Shown here: in pieces, positions 16,676-28,327 of the stretch
Layout of the letters: each line of letters begins with the position of its first letter
Numbering within the stretch: the first letter of the stretch is position 1
Assembly (NCBI GenBank): GCA_946002055.1
Contig: CAMFYL010000008.1
Span: forward strand, 1 to 64,000
Direction of reading: 5' to 3'
Length of the DNA: 64,000 nt
Source: an uncultured Roseburia sp.
GTDB lineage: Bacteria; Bacillota; Clostridia; Lachnospirales; Lachnospiraceae
The notes under the pieces: generated by a model
The model's database searches: none
Told to the model about the DNA's origin: nothing
Seen by the model: the letters and a program-made list of their open reading frames with translations, nothing else
Made by a program: the position numbers and the translations under genes

Positions 16676-19420
16676 TTATTGAATTTTCTCTGCCGGCAAC
16701 CATTCCCTTAGCATCTGATACAGATCCTTAATGATAATTGGTTTCGAAAGGAAATCACTCATTCCTTTGCTTATGAGTTCTTCCTTGACACCTTCCATAG
16801 CATCCGCTGTCAAAGCCACAATCGGCACCTGACGTTTCCTCACATTATCCAAGGCACGTATGCGTTGCGTAGTTTCCACTCCATCCATCTCCGGCATAAA
16901 GTGATCCATAAAGACCAGGTCGTAGTCTTCCTTCTTAATCATTTGTATGGCATCCGCTCCATTGTCAACCGTATCAATATGTATCTTGGTTGGTTCCATC
17001 AATGCCTCTGCAACCATAAGATTCAATGGGGTATCGTCCACAACGAGAATTCTTGCATCTGGAGCAAGCAGCGGTTCCACAAAATCTTCGTTGTCATCCT
17101 GATCTTCATACTTGTAATCTTCAAGACGACCTGCAGGTGTCCAATCCACAACCCCCACAGGAACTACAAAGGCAAAAATACTGCCCTTTCCATATTCACT
17201 TTCTACAATCACGTAACCATCCATTAATTCCATCAGTTGCTTACTGATGGCAAGACCTAGTCCTGTACCCTCCTTGTGGTGATTTAGTGTGGTGTCAACT
17301 CTGGTATATGATTGAAAGATTTTTGGCAAATCTTCCTGTTTGATTCCGATACCCTGATCCTTCACCCAAAAACGCAGTTCTGCATTTTTCTCATCTTTTT
17401 TGCGCAAGGAAGCTCGCACTTCCACTTTTCCTTCATCGGAGTACTTGATGGCATTGGTACAATAATTGATCATCACCTGTTTGATGCGAACGGAATCTCC
17501 ATATAATCTTGACGGCATATCATCCGGAACAATAAATTCTATGTCAAGTTTTCCTTTATTTCTTGCCCTTGCCATCTCCTGCACATCGAATAGGACAGAC
17601 AGCAATGAAAAGTCCTCTGGCACAATATCAAATCTTCCCGCTTCGATTTTAGAGTAATCCAAAATGTCATTAATCAGTGTAAGCAAACCAAAGGCTGAAG
17701 ATTTCACCATCTTTAAGTTTCGTTTTACCCCCTCCGACATATCCTCCCGAAGAGCCACTTCCGTCATACCTATAATAGCATTCATCGGTGTACGAATCTC
17801 GTGTGACATAGTAGAAAGGAAATTACTCTTGGCCTTATTGGCATTTTCAGCATTGATTTTAAGAATATGAGCTGTAATGGTATTTACCGCCTCCGATAGC
17901 AAGAATTTCTCCACAACGGTGTAAGGGGTGGTATCATATCGATCAAAACAAATAGCCCCTGTGTATTTTCCATTTTCCATCATAGGAATCCAAAACTGAT
18001 TTCCCAGCAATACATCAAACACTACTGCTTTATGAAATGCTGATTCGTTACTGCTTACAGACAGGATTCCATTTGCCGGATTCACCTCTATGCAACCATT
18101 CTTATCATAAGTGGCAATGGTCTGTTTGATTTCCTCATATGACATAGTAGGGAAATAATCTCCCAGTCGGTTCTCTTCCTTACTGTTCCATTGATATCGC
18201 ACAGCACTGATACCACTTGACATATCTGTCTCCACCACACAAATCCTGTCCATACCAAAGAATTGTCCAACCTGACCCAACATCATATTGATACCCTGTA
18301 CCAAGTCCTCAGCGTACTTAACATCCTCCATAATCTTGGCAAGAAATCTGTGTCCATCCGCCATTCTCTCAAAGTCGGACTCCGTAAACTGTGGGCTCTC
18401 CTTCATCACCTGTTGGAAAATGGAATTTTGTCGCTTTCCCTCCTGGCACATCTGCTCCAAGTTTCGACGGTGCATATTGTTTTGTGCCAGCTTCACCCTT
18501 GTGACATCGTGCATCTTTCCAATGATACTCAATGGGGCATCTCCATCCTTTACCACAAAGCACTCCACATGTAACCACAGTGGAACCATAACACCGTCCT
18601 CTTCACGGGACATATCCAACTCAAATTCATCAAAGTGATTGTCTCTAAATCCTCGATTCATCCGGTCATAAAACTCTTGCAATCCAGAATACTGTTTCAT
18701 AATACGACAGATATCCTCCACTACCACCGGTTGATTTTGCTGATCATTTTTCTGATAAATAGAACGATTGGCAATATACTTGGATTCCTTGGGATAATAT
18801 TCAAATACAATATCCTTTGTCTCTTTCACCAAAAGCTGATATCTGGCGTCCTGAGCCTTTTGAGCCAAATATGTCTGATGCTGTTCATCCAGCATATTTC
18901 TGGCCCGCTTCATAATCTGAACCAGAAACAAAGATATCACAAAATACTCCAGGGTAAAACCAATCATATATGCGCGAAAGGTCTCAAAATGGGTCCATCC
19001 AAGGAATTTTACCTCATACTTTCCTGCAGAGTTGAAATATACTGCTACCGCCATTACAAAATAAGAAAAGATAGAACAAAAATGGGTAAAATTGGTATCA
19101 AAATACAGACAGCTGGCAATGGGCACCAACACAAAGGTAATGTAAATACCAATGTTGTTAAAACATCCCATAGCACCAATCAACACTGCCATAGAAATAA
19201 ACATATAATACTTTAGAAACTTATCGGGAACTTTTAAAAGATAAAGGGCAAGGGGGGATAAGGTGGTGAAAAATCCCACAACCGTAATCACCCAATACAG
19301 TGCTCCTTTAAAATTAAAGATAGACAAGGCATTACATACCTGAAGACAAACCAAAACCAGCGCACACAACGCCAAAGTCACCGCAATTTTTTTGTTTTGA
19401 ATATGTGTATTATCCTGCAT
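16676..19420 (-). CDS. Hybrid sensor histidine kinase/response regulator
   Basis: A 914-residue membrane kinase. Six hydrophobic segments occupy about residues 12-170, followed by a PAS-like domain (about 195-310), a GAF-like region (about 365-520), a HisKA domain with H540 (TMSHEIRTPMN), an HATPase domain (N box NYCTNAIKYS, DQGIGI, EGTGLGLAIS) and a C-terminal receiver with D839 (VFMDHFMPEMDG) and K893 (LSKP). It has no HPt domain, so phosphate must pass to a separate HPt protein; the orphan HPt gene at 33470-33820 is a candidate. It is apparently a single gene. Its target is unknown. Confidence 0.92.
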   Translation of the reverse strand: MQDNTHIQNKKIAVTLALCALVLVCLQVCNALSIFNFKGALYWVITVVGFFTTLSPLALYLLKVPDKFLKYYMFISMAVLIGAMGCFNNIGIYITFVLVPIASCLYFDTNFTHFCSIFSYFVMAVAVYFNSAGKYEVKFLGWTHFETFRAYMIGFTLEYFVISLFLVQIMKRARNMLDEQHQTYLAQKAQDARYQLLVKETKDIVFEYYPKESKYIANRSIYQKNDQQNQPVVVEDICRIMKQYSGLQEFYDRMNRGFRDNHFDEFELDMSREEDGVMVPLWLHVECFVVKDGDAPLSIIGKMHDVTRVKLAQNNMHRRNLEQMCQEGKRQNSIFQQVMKESPQFTESDFERMADGHRFLAKIMEDVKYAEDLVQGINMMLGQVGQFFGMDRICVVETDMSSGISAVRYQWNSKEENRLGDYFPTMSYEEIKQTIATYDKNGCIEVNPANGILSVSSNESAFHKAVVFDVLLGNQFWIPMMENGKYTGAICFDRYDTTPYTVVEKFLLSEAVNTITAHILKINAENANKAKSNFLSTMSHEIRTPMNAIIGMTEVALREDMSEGVKRNLKMVKSSAFGLLTLINDILDYSKIEAGRFDIVPEDFSLLSVLFDVQEMARARNKGKLDIEFIVPDDMPSRLYGDSVRIKQVMINYCTNAIKYSDEGKVEVRASLRKKDEKNAELRFWVKDQGIGIKQEDLPKIFQSYTRVDTTLNHHKEGTGLGLAISKQLMELMDGYVIVESEYGKGSIFAFVVPVGVVDWTPAGRLEDYKYEDQDDNEDFVEPLLAPDARILVVDDTPLNLMVAEALMEPTKIHIDTVDNGADAIQMIKKEDYDLVFMDHFMPEMDGVETTQRIRALDNVRKRQVPIVALTADAMEGVKEELISKGMSDFLSKPIIIKDLYQMLREWLPAEKIQ

Positions 19421-19507
19421 AAACGCACTCTCCTCTCCAGTAAGAAAGCATATGGCAAAAGAAAGTCAAATCACGTATGTCAATAAATAACCCATATTGT
19501 TTTAGAG

Positions 19508-19847
19508 TGGACTAGACGGGAGTCGAACCCGTGTCCGAAAACCAATCCCCTGTACTTCTACGAGTGTAGTTTATTCTTAAAACTTCCCTCCATCATTCAG
19601 GAACAAACAACCGAACGACTTTGGTAGCTTCATAATACGCCCACATACGCAAAGCTTTGTATGTGTCGTTTCTCACATAGATGAAGCCTGGATCCTAAGG
19701 TGTGAGTGCCCTAGGTCAGACTACTGCCGAAATTAGGCAGCGTAAGCTAAATTTTCGTTAGCGTTTAATTTTAAGTTTGCCATTTAACGCATTGCATACG
19801 ACTCGCTTCTCCAGCTTCATAATCCCCGTCGAAACCATTACTAGCCC
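19508..19847 (-). ncRNA. ssrA: Transfer-messenger RNA
   Basis: tmRNA rescues stalled ribosomes with SmpB. The 5' acceptor strand GGGCTAG (19841-19847) pairs with CTAGTCC at 19509-19515, and the T-arm GGGTTCGACTCCC is visible at the 3' end. The discriminator A is at 19508 and CCA is not encoded. The tag reading frame runs from a GCA resume codon (19778-19780) to TAA (19733-19735) and encodes ANLKLNANENLAYAA. It ends in YAA rather than the common LAA. The gene lies directly downstream of smpB. A TATAAT at 19904-19909 implies a 5' leader of about 50 bases removed by processing. Confidence 0.95.
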
Positions 19848-19903
19848 ATATGAAATTGTATGTGTGTGGGCAATGATATTTCCACCGCCCTAATACTATC
19901 AAC

Positions 19904-19909
19904 ATTATA
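19904..19909 (-). promoter_or_regulatory. -10 element of the tmRNA promoter
   Basis: A perfect TATAAT on the minus strand, 57 bases upstream of the mature tmRNA 5' end. The -35 region is weak (TGGCAG at 17 bases). Confidence 0.55.
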
Positions 19910-19950
19910 ACAGAACATCCTATGTCCTGCCACTAAACTTGTAGTATAAA

Positions 19951-20415
19951 TTATAAATTTCTAATCTTAAATTCTCGCTCAGCTTCTCTGCGCATATCCT
20001 TCTTAGCAATATCTGCTCTCTTATCGTAGAGTTTCTTTCCTTTTGCCAGCGCGATTTCCACCTTAACGCGACCATTTTTGAAATATACTTCCACCGGTAC
20101 TAAGGTATACCCCTTCTCTTGTATCTTTCCCATCAGTCTTCTGATTTCTTCCTTGTGCATCAAAAGTTTCTTTGGACGCAAAGGGTCTCTATTAAAGATA
20201 TTTCCCTTCTCATAAGGGGGAATGTGCATCTGATAAATAAACACCTCTTCATTCTCAATGCGAACAAAGGATTCCTTGATACTACATTTCCCAGAGCGCA
20301 GAGACTTCACCTCTGTGCCGTGAAGTTCAATACCCGTCTCATATTTTTCTTCCAGGAAATACTCGTGATATGCTTTTTTGTTGTTTGCAATGAGCTTCTT
20401 ACTTTCCTTACTCAT
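19951..20415 (-). CDS. smpB: SsrA-binding protein SmpB
   Basis: SmpB delivers tmRNA to stalled ribosomes. The 154-residue protein has the family signatures [21 protein letters not shown] and the basic C-terminal [21 protein letters not shown] segment. I start at the ATG at 20415 because GGAGG lies 6 bases upstream; this ATG overlaps the rnr stop in ATGAGTAA, so the two genes are translationally coupled. The neighbours rnr, secG and ssrA are the usual Gram-positive context. Confidence 0.96.
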   Translation of the reverse strand: MSKESKKLIANNKKAYHEYFLEEKYETGIELHGTEVKSLRSGKCSIKESFVRIENEEVFIYQMHIPPYEKGNIFNRDPLRPKKLLMHKEEIRRLMGKIQEKGYTLVPVEVYFKNGRVKVEIALAKGKKLYDKRADIAKKDMRREAEREFKIRNL

Positions 20416-22543
20416 CTTCATCCTCCACAAGAACAAAGTCAATGGTACGTGCTACAGTATCGCAACTCTCCGCCATCACCTTAACATTCTGTCCCAATTT
20501 ATAGTGTCGATTTGTGCGCTCACCAATGAGTTCATATGTTTCCTCCACATAGTGGAAATAGTCTCCCTCAATGGTGGAAATATGAACCAGACCTTCAATG
20601 GTATTAGGCAGTTCCACATAAAGTCCCCAGGCTGTCACGCCGGAGACAACGCCTTCAAAGGTCTGCCCGATACGCTGTGCCATATACTCAACCTTCTTTA
20701 ACTTGTCCACTTCCCGCTCCACCTCATCAGCACGTCGCTCCAAGCGACTTGTCTCTGTTGCAATCAGTGGTAAAAGGGATTCGTAGTGTTCACGGCGCTT
20801 CTCATTGAAACGCCCTCTGAGATTCTCCTTAATAATGCGATGAATCTGCAAATCCGGATATCTTCGAATAGGGGAGGTAAAATGACAGTAATAATCTGCC
20901 GCCAAACCAAAATGTCCGGTGCAATCTACAGTATACTTTGCCTGTTGCATGGAACGGAGGGTCAGTCTAGAGATAAAATCCTCCTCCGGTGTTCCTGCTA
21001 TTTTACCAAGTAGCTTTTGCAGTTCCTTGGGATGCACTTCATCTGCTCCACCTTTTATGGTATACCCAAAATTTCCAATAAAGGTTGCAAGCTTGCGAAT
21101 CTTTTCTCCATCAGGCACCCCATGGGTTCGATATAAAAACGGCGTCTCCTGCCAGTAGAAATGCTCTGCCACCGTCTCATTAGCAATAAGCATAAAATCT
21201 TCGATAATCTTTGTGGCAACATTTCTATCATAGGGTTTGATATCTAGCGGCTTTCCCTTTTCATCCAAGATAATCTTGGTCTCTGGAAAATCGAAATCAA
21301 TAGAACCTCGTTTTTGTCGTTTCTTTCGCAAGACTGCAGAGAGTTCTTCCATAAGCGTAAACATTGGGACAAATTCTTTGTACTTTTCTGTTTCCTCTGG
21401 ATCCTTATCCTCCAAAATCTTCTTCACAGAAGTATAACTCATTCTCTGATCAATGTTTACCACCGTCTCTGCAATGGTGTGATCCACCACATTTCCCTTG
21501 GAATCAAGCCGCATGATACAACTCAATGCAAGCCTGTCCTCTCCCGCATTCAGGGAACAAATTCCATTGGAAAGGGTATGAGGCAGCATAGGAATCACTC
21601 GATCCACCAGATACACACTGGTACCACGCTTTTTTGCCTCCTCATCTAAGGCGCTGTGCTCCTGTACGTAATTGGCCACGTCAGCGATATGGACTCCAAG
21701 TTCATATCCATCTCCCTTTCTACAAATGGATATGGCGTCATCTAAGTCTTTTGCGTCCTCACCGTCTATGGTCACCATCTGTATCTGACGTAAATCCAAT
21801 CGGCCTGCCCGGTCAGCCTCAGAAACCTCATTTGCCACTCGAACTGCCTGGTTCAGTACCTTCTCCGGGAATTCTGTTGGCAAATCAAAACCTCTCACAA
21901 TGGAAATAATATCCACCCCAGGATCATTTGCATGTCCCAAAATCTCTGTGACAACCCCCTCGGGATTACGGTTTTCTTTTCCATAACTGGTAATTTGACA
22001 CACAACCTTATGACCCGTAACAGCGTGCATATCCTTGCCCTGAGGGATAAAGATATCCTGGGTAATTCTGGCATTGTCAGATACAACAAATCCAAAGTTC
22101 TTGCTCTTCTCAAATGTTCCAACAATGGTGGAAATGTCGTGTTCAATCACATGGGTAATCTTAGCTTCTTTGCGACGACCGTTAGATTTTGGCAAAAGTT
22201 CAATGCGAACCGTATCGCCGTGGAAAGCATCTCCCACAAACTTCTCAGGGATATAGTAATCCTCTTCCACACCTTCTACGGTAACAAAGCCAAATCCCTT
22301 TGCGTGACAGGTGAATTTACCCTCCAAAACAACCTTGTGAGCTTTTTGGTACTTCCCCTTCTTAGACACTTCCGCCAAACCTTCTTCCACAAGGGCATCT
22401 AATACCTCCTGCAAATACTCACGCTTTGCTTTTGGAATATCTAGAAGCATTGCAATTTCTTTTGCACGCATAGGCACATACAAATCATCACATAGCAGAC
22501 GATATATCTTTTGTTTTCTCTCTTCGAAATGATCTTTGCTCAT
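20408..22543 (-). CDS. rnr: Ribonuclease R
   Basis: A 3'-5' exoribonuclease that degrades structured RNA, including messages released by tmRNA. The 711-residue protein has an N-terminal winged-helix region, cold-shock domains, the RNB catalytic domain with [12 protein letters not shown] (conserved aspartates), and a C-terminal S1 domain ([15 protein letters not shown]). I start at the ATG at 22543, preceded by AGGAG; a GTG five codons earlier is less likely. It overlaps smpB by 8 bases. Confidence 0.96.
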   Translation of the reverse strand: MSKDHFEERKQKIYRLLCDDLYVPMRAKEIAMLLDIPKAKREYLQEVLDALVEEGLAEVSKKGKYQKAHKVVLEGKFTCHAKGFGFVTVEGVEEDYYIPEKFVGDAFHGDTVRIELLPKSNGRRKEAKITHVIEHDISTIVGTFEKSKNFGFVVSDNARITQDIFIPQGKDMHAVTGHKVVCQITSYGKENRNPEGVVTEILGHANDPGVDIISIVRGFDLPTEFPEKVLNQAVRVANEVSEADRAGRLDLRQIQMVTIDGEDAKDLDDAISICRKGDGYELGVHIADVANYVQEHSALDEEAKKRGTSVYLVDRVIPMLPHTLSNGICSLNAGEDRLALSCIMRLDSKGNVVDHTIAETVVNIDQRMSYTSVKKILEDKDPEETEKYKEFVPMFTLMEELSAVLRKKRQKRGSIDFDFPETKIILDEKGKPLDIKPYDRNVATKIIEDFMLIANETVAEHFYWQETPFLYRTHGVPDGEKIRKLATFIGNFGYTIKGGADEVHPKELQKLLGKIAGTPEEDFISRLTLRSMQQAKYTVDCTGHFGLAADYYCHFTSPIRRYPDLQIHRIIKENLRGRFNEKRREHYESLLPLIATETSRLERRADEVEREVDKLKKVEYMAQRIGQTFEGVVSGVTAWGLYVELPNTIEGLVHISTIEGDYFHYVEETYELIGERTNRHYKLGQNVKVMAESCDTVARTIDFVLVEDEDE

Positions 22544-22561
22544 AGCTCTCCTACTCACTAA

Positions 22562-22593
22562 TATAAAGAAAAGCCATCGTTACTACGATGGCT
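22562..22593 (-). terminator. Intrinsic terminator after secG
   Basis: A 9-bp stem (22572-22580 with 22585-22593), 4-base loop and the minus-strand tract TTTCTTTATA. It ends 19 bases upstream of the rnr start, so rnr is reached by readthrough or a weak promoter. Confidence 0.75.
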
Positions 22594-22609
22594 CTTACAG
22601 GCTCTAATC

Positions 22610-22852
22610 TTAGAAACTTCCAATATTCAGTACAGCCGCAATCACAAAGAACAAAAGCACTAATACACTAGTTGCTTTAATCAGAATACCCTCTCGGGAA
22701 TGTCCTTTGTTCTTGTTCCAGTAAGAATCTGTTGACTGGCCACTAAGTGAACCAAGTCCTGCTGACTTACCTTCCTGTAACAGAATAATAACTGTAATTG
22801 CCAAACATATAATAATAAATGCAATCATAAGAATTGTCTTTAAAACTGCCAT
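22610..22852 (-). CDS. secG: Preprotein translocase subunit SecG
   Basis: An 80-residue subunit of the SecYEG channel. Two membrane segments (about residues 3-25 and 58-78) flank the conserved QEGKSAGLGSLSG loop. AGGAGG (22859-22864) precedes the ATG at 22852 by 6 bases; an in-frame TTG two codons earlier is not preferred. secG-rnr-smpB is a common order in Firmicutes. Confidence 0.95.
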   Translation of the reverse strand: MAVLKTILMIAFIIICLAITVIILLQEGKSAGLGSLSGQSTDSYWNKNKGHSREGILIKATSVLVLLFFVIAAVLNIGSF

Positions 22853-22907
22853 AATCAACCTCCTAAAATGATGTCATAGCAAAACTAATTTCGTCACAAC
22901 TCAGAAG

Positions 22908-22936
22908 ATTATATCACAGTCATAATTTTTTTTCAA
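22908..22936 (-). promoter_or_regulatory. Promoter of secG
   Basis: Minus-strand TTGAAA (22931-22936), 17-base spacer and TATAAT (22908-22913), about 55 bases before the ATG. This probably drives secG-rnr-smpB, subject to the terminator after secG. The rest of the 22865-23108 gap holds a weak TAAAAT (23061-23066) for the plus-strand receptor gene. Confidence 0.75.
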
Positions 22937-23108
22937 GGACTTTACCAAAAGATAGTATCCCATAAACCTAGGATATTTTCCTGTTTGTTTTTTATTCATC
23001 AAACTCTGTAAATAACACCATTTTTATGGGAAATATAGCGACTTTTCATCTTCACCATAGTAAAATAGGAATATGAGTACTTATATCTTACAAAGGGGAG
23101 TGTATGTT

Positions 23109-25160
23109 ATGAAATTCAAGAAAATTCGTACAAAAATGCTTGTTCTAATCCTTCCGGTTATTGTTCTTGCTCTTGCTACATTAACCGCAATATCAACATT
23201 TTCCTGTTCTTCAATGTTAACCAAACAAATTCAGGAAAATATGACAACATCTCTGACTGCAGAATCTGCAGCAGTCACAGAATGTCTTGATGTTGTCAAA
23301 TCTACGGCAACCACTTTATCCCGAACCGTAGGCAATACATATCAAACGCTGACCTTGGCTTAATACGAGGAAATGCTTGCTGATGTCATCAAGGACAATG
23401 ACATTGTCCTGGGTAGCGGTATCTGGTTCGAGCCTTATGCCTATAATGAGGAAGAATACGTCGGACCATATATATATAAAAATGGAGACGCCATTGATGT
23501 TACTTATGACTACAGTAACGCAGAATATGACTATTTTTCCCAGGAGTATTATACACTTGCCAAAGCATCTGCCGAGCCCATAATTACGGATCCTTACTAT
23601 GATCCAACCTCCGGACTTGTAATGTCTACCTGCACTATGCCAATCTTTGACAATGACAAGTATATCGGCTGTGTTACCGTAGATATAGAGTTATCTTCCA
23701 TTCAAGATGTAATTAATTCGATTGTAATCGGTGAGGGCGGGTATGCTATGCTGATAACCTCAGGCGGTACCTATCTTGCCGGAGTTGACGATCAGAAAGT
23801 TTCAGAAGCGGCAAACATTTTAACAGACCCGAACACCTCCCTTGCAGCTGCAGGTGAAAAAATCTTGGCAAAAGATGCTGGACAAACCACTTTTGACGCT
23901 GACGACGGATCCGCATATAACCTTTACCATAAGGTCATTCCTTCTACCGGCTGGCACATCATTATTTGTATGCCACAAGCAGAGCTGTTTACACCGACAT
24001 TCAATCTGGTTATCAAGCTTTTACTGGTTGGAATCATTGCACTGATTTTCTCTTTGCTTGCCGTACTGATACAGGTTTCTTCCATTTCCAAAAGTGTACA
24101 GCGTGTGCAGACCTTTGCCGGCTCTCTGGCTACAGGTGACTTTACCATTGATCCCCTTACCATTCAGTCTGCGGATGAATTGGGTACCATGGGAACTTCA
24201 CTAAATAATATGTACACCAGTAATAAGGATGTTATTCGCAACATCTCCGAACACGCAGGCGATATCAACACCGCCAGCGGTCAGTTACGGGATTCTTCCT
24301 ATGAATTGTCGCAAGATTTCCGTAGCATTCAAAAATATATGACGCAGATAAACGATGCTATGATGTCAACCAGCGCTGCCACCCAACAGGTTAATGCCAG
24401 CACCCAGGAGGTAAATGCTTCTGTTTCCGTTCTGGCCTCTGAGACGGAAGAAAGTATGCATCGTTCTGCTGAAATCAAGGAACGTGCAAATGCTGTAGAG
24501 CAGTCCAGCAGAAGTTCCTTCAACACAGCCACACAGCTTTCAACACGCTTTGAACAGCAACTTCGCGCCAGCATTGAAAATTCTAAGATTGTTGAGAACA
24601 TTGGGGAATTGGCCAATGTCATTGCCAATATAGCAGATCAGATTAACCTGCTTTCCTTAAATGCCTCAATCGAGGCGGCAAGAACCGGGGAACAAGGAAA
24701 AGGATTTGCAGTCGTGGCCGGTGAAATCGGTAATCTTGCAGGGGAAACTGCTAGCGCTGTACAGAGCATCCAAAGCACAATTTCGGATGTGCAGTCTGCA
24801 TTCCAACAGCTCACATCAGACGCACAGGATATGCTCTCATTTGTGCAGGATACGGTTACAAATGATTATAATAACTTTGTTGAAACTGCAAATCAATACG
24901 GAAAAGATGCTGACTTTATCGCATCCTCCTCCAATAAGATTTCGGATATGTCCGCAACAATCCATCAGATTATGAATGAAGTTACAGAGGCAATTCAGGA
25001 TATTGCCGAATCCTCTCAAGAGACAGCCGTTATCAGTAGCACTGTACTAGATTCTGTTGATGCCGCTTCTGTGACTGTCAACAATGTATCTGATATGTCC
25101 CAGAAACAGCAGACGATTGCAGATGCCCTGGAGACTGTTGTTCAGAAGTTCCAGTTGTAG
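23109..25160 (+). pseudogene. Methyl-accepting chemotaxis protein interrupted by an in-frame stop
   Basis: Two open segments in the same frame (23109-23363 and 23364-25160) together make a complete 683-residue chemoreceptor, broken only by TAA at 23361-23363 (codon 85). Before the stop: a short basic N-terminus and one membrane segment (about residues 9-31). After it: a dCache-type sensor domain ([24 protein letters not shown]), a second membrane segment, HAMP, and a signalling domain with [28 protein letters not shown]. The surrounding reading is otherwise undamaged. CAA to TAA is the simplest lesion. The next ATG (23373) has no usable spacing from a ribosome binding site and would lack the first membrane segment. 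The ATG at 23109 follows AAAGGGGAG. Confidence 0.85.
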
Positions 25161-25185
25161 ATTATTTGATCTATTCTAAACATAA

Positions 25186-25220
25186 AAAAGTCCCATAAAC
25201 GTTACGTTTATGGGACTTTT
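25186..25220. terminator. Bidirectional intrinsic terminator
   Basis: A 16-bp perfect stem (25186-25201 with 25205-25220) with a 3-base loop, A-rich on the left and T-rich on the right. It separates the convergent receptor gene and gdhA. Confidence 0.88.
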
Positions 25221-25245
25221 CAATATTACATGTTATCTTATCCTT

Positions 25246-26622
<1,377 letters not shown>

Positions 26623-26670
26623 CTACATATAATTCAAATTCCGACCCTGCTTTTCACAAAATCTACGACC

Positions 26671-26699
26671 ATTATACACTTCAACGCGGTGAAGCGCAA
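26671..26699 (-). promoter_or_regulatory. Promoter of gdhA
   Basis: Minus-strand TTGCGC (26694-26699), 17-base spacer and TATAAT (26671-26676), 64 bases before the ATG. A second hairpin (26769-26777 with 26782-26790) lies upstream with no clear role. Confidence 0.65.
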
Positions 26700-26795
26700 T
26701 GAATTTTTACAAAAAAATATTGCAAAAATTATGGCAATCCGCAAATAAACTATGTTTTTATATAATAATTTGCAAGAATCCTCTTGCAAACTTTC

Positions 26796-26825
26796 AAAAA
26801 GGCCTCTGGGTATTCCCCAAAGGCC
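26796..26825 (-). terminator. Intrinsic terminator after purB
   Basis: A GC-rich stem (26801-26810 with 26815-26825, one bulged base) followed on the minus strand by TTTTT (26796-26800). It ends the gpmI-purC-purB unit. Confidence 0.82.
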
Positions 26826-26843
26826 AATTCATTCTTGTATGAT

Positions 26844-28295
26844 TTATACATTAATCTCAGCTGTCACACCAAGGATATCCTTGTTTGCTTCTAAGATTGG
26901 ATTAACAACTTCTTCTAAGTACTTAACAACCTGACGTGGCGAACGTCCAACGTACTTTTCAGGCTGCATGGTTGCTTCCAACTCATCAAGTCCCATTGGA
27001 AACTCGTCGTCAGCTGCAATCAGCTCAAGAAGGTTGTTTTCTTTACCCTCAACCTTAACTGTCTTTCCAGCTTCCATAGAAAGGGTACGAATCTTCTCAT
27101 GCAATTCCTGACGATTACCACCATTCTTGACGGCATCCATCATAATGTTCTCTGTTGCCATAAATGGAAGTTCGCTGCGCAAACGCTTCTCTACAACCTT
27201 AGGATAGACAACAAGACCATCCACAACGTTTAAGCACAAATCCAAAACGCCGTCACAGGCAAGGAAACCTTCCGCTACGGAAAGACGCTTGTTGGCTGAG
27301 TCATCTAGTGTACGCTCAAACCACTGTGTTGCTGATGTAATCGCTGGGTTAAGTGCATCAATGATTACGTAACGAGACAAGGATGCAATACGCTCACTTC
27401 TCATTGGGTTACGCTTGTATGCCATAGCAGAAGACCCGATCTGGCTCTTCTCAAACGGCTCTTCAATTTCTTTCAAGTGCTGCAACAGGCGAATATCATT
27501 GGACATCTTATGAGCAGATGCTGCAATACCAGCCAAAACGTTGCAAACTCTTGTATCAACCTTTCTGGAATATGTCTGACCAGATACCGGGTAGCAAGCT
27601 TCAAATCCCATCTTCTTGGCAATCATAGGATCAATCTTATCAATTGTCTCGTGATCTCCCTGGAACAATTCTAAGAAGCTAGCCTGAGTACCTGTGGTAC
27701 CCTTAGAACCCAAAAGCTTTAAGGTGGAAAGTACATAATCTAAATCTTCCAAATCCATAACAAACTCATTGAGCCACAAGGTAGCTCTCTTACCAACGGT
27801 TGTGGGCTGTGCAGGCTGGAAATGTGTAAATGCCAAGGTAGGCATATCCTTATATTCATCTGCAAACTTTGCTAACTCTGCAATCACATTAACAAGCTTC
27901 TTGCGGATTAAAAGCAAAGCATCACGCATAATAATCACATCTGTGTTATCTCCAACGTAGCAGGAAGTTGCTCCCAAGTGAATGATTCCTGCCGCCTTAG
28001 GACACTGCTGTCCATAAGCATATACATGACTCATAACGTCGTGGCGAACCTGAGCCTCACGAGCCTTAGCAACATCATAGTTAATGTCATCGATGTGCTC
28101 TTTCATCTCGTCAATCATCTCCTGGGTGATGACCGGCTTTCCGTCCTGGCTCAATCCCAGTTCCATCTCTGTCTCTGCCAGGGCAATCCATAATTTTCTC
28201 CAAGTAGAAAACTTCTTATCCTGTGAAAAAATGTACTGCATCTCCTTGCTGGCGTAACGCTCTGAAAGTGGGCTACTATATCTATCTGTACTCAT
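26844..28295 (-). CDS. purB: Adenylosuccinate lyase
   Basis: Catalyses two fumarate-releasing steps: SAICAR to AICAR and adenylosuccinate to AMP. The 483-residue protein carries the fumarase/aspartase superfamily signature SSAMAYKRNP, with GATSCYVGDN and THFQPAQPTT as further substrate-site segments. Length fits the longer lyase type similar to the human enzyme. It lies 32 bases after purC, which makes the preceding intermediate, so the pair is functionally linked. Confidence 0.96.
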   Translation of the reverse strand: MSTDRYSSPLSERYASKEMQYIFSQDKKFSTWRKLWIALAETEMELGLSQDGKPVITQEMIDEMKEHIDDINYDVAKAREAQVRHDVMSHVYAYGQQCPKAAGIIHLGATSCYVGDNTDVIIMRDALLLIRKKLVNVIAELAKFADEYKDMPTLAFTHFQPAQPTTVGKRATLWLNEFVMDLEDLDYVLSTLKLLGSKGTTGTQASFLELFQGDHETIDKIDPMIAKKMGFEACYPVSGQTYSRKVDTRVCNVLAGIAASAHKMSNDIRLLQHLKEIEEPFEKSQIGSSAMAYKRNPMRSERIASLSRYVIIDALNPAITSATQWFERTLDDSANKRLSVAEGFLACDGVLDLCLNVVDGLVVYPKVVEKRLRSELPFMATENIMMDAVKNGGNRQELHEKIRTLSMEAGKTVKVEGKENNLLELIAADDEFPMGLDELEATMQPEKYVGRSPRQVVKYLEEVVNPILEANKDILGVTAEINV

Positions 28296-28327
28296 GTAAT
28301 ACTCCTTTATCCATATTCTCTCTGGGA

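Noticed and set aside
26769-26790. Second hairpin downstream of the purB terminator
   Set aside because: 9-bp stem but no T tract, and it precedes the gdhA promoter; I cannot assign a function.
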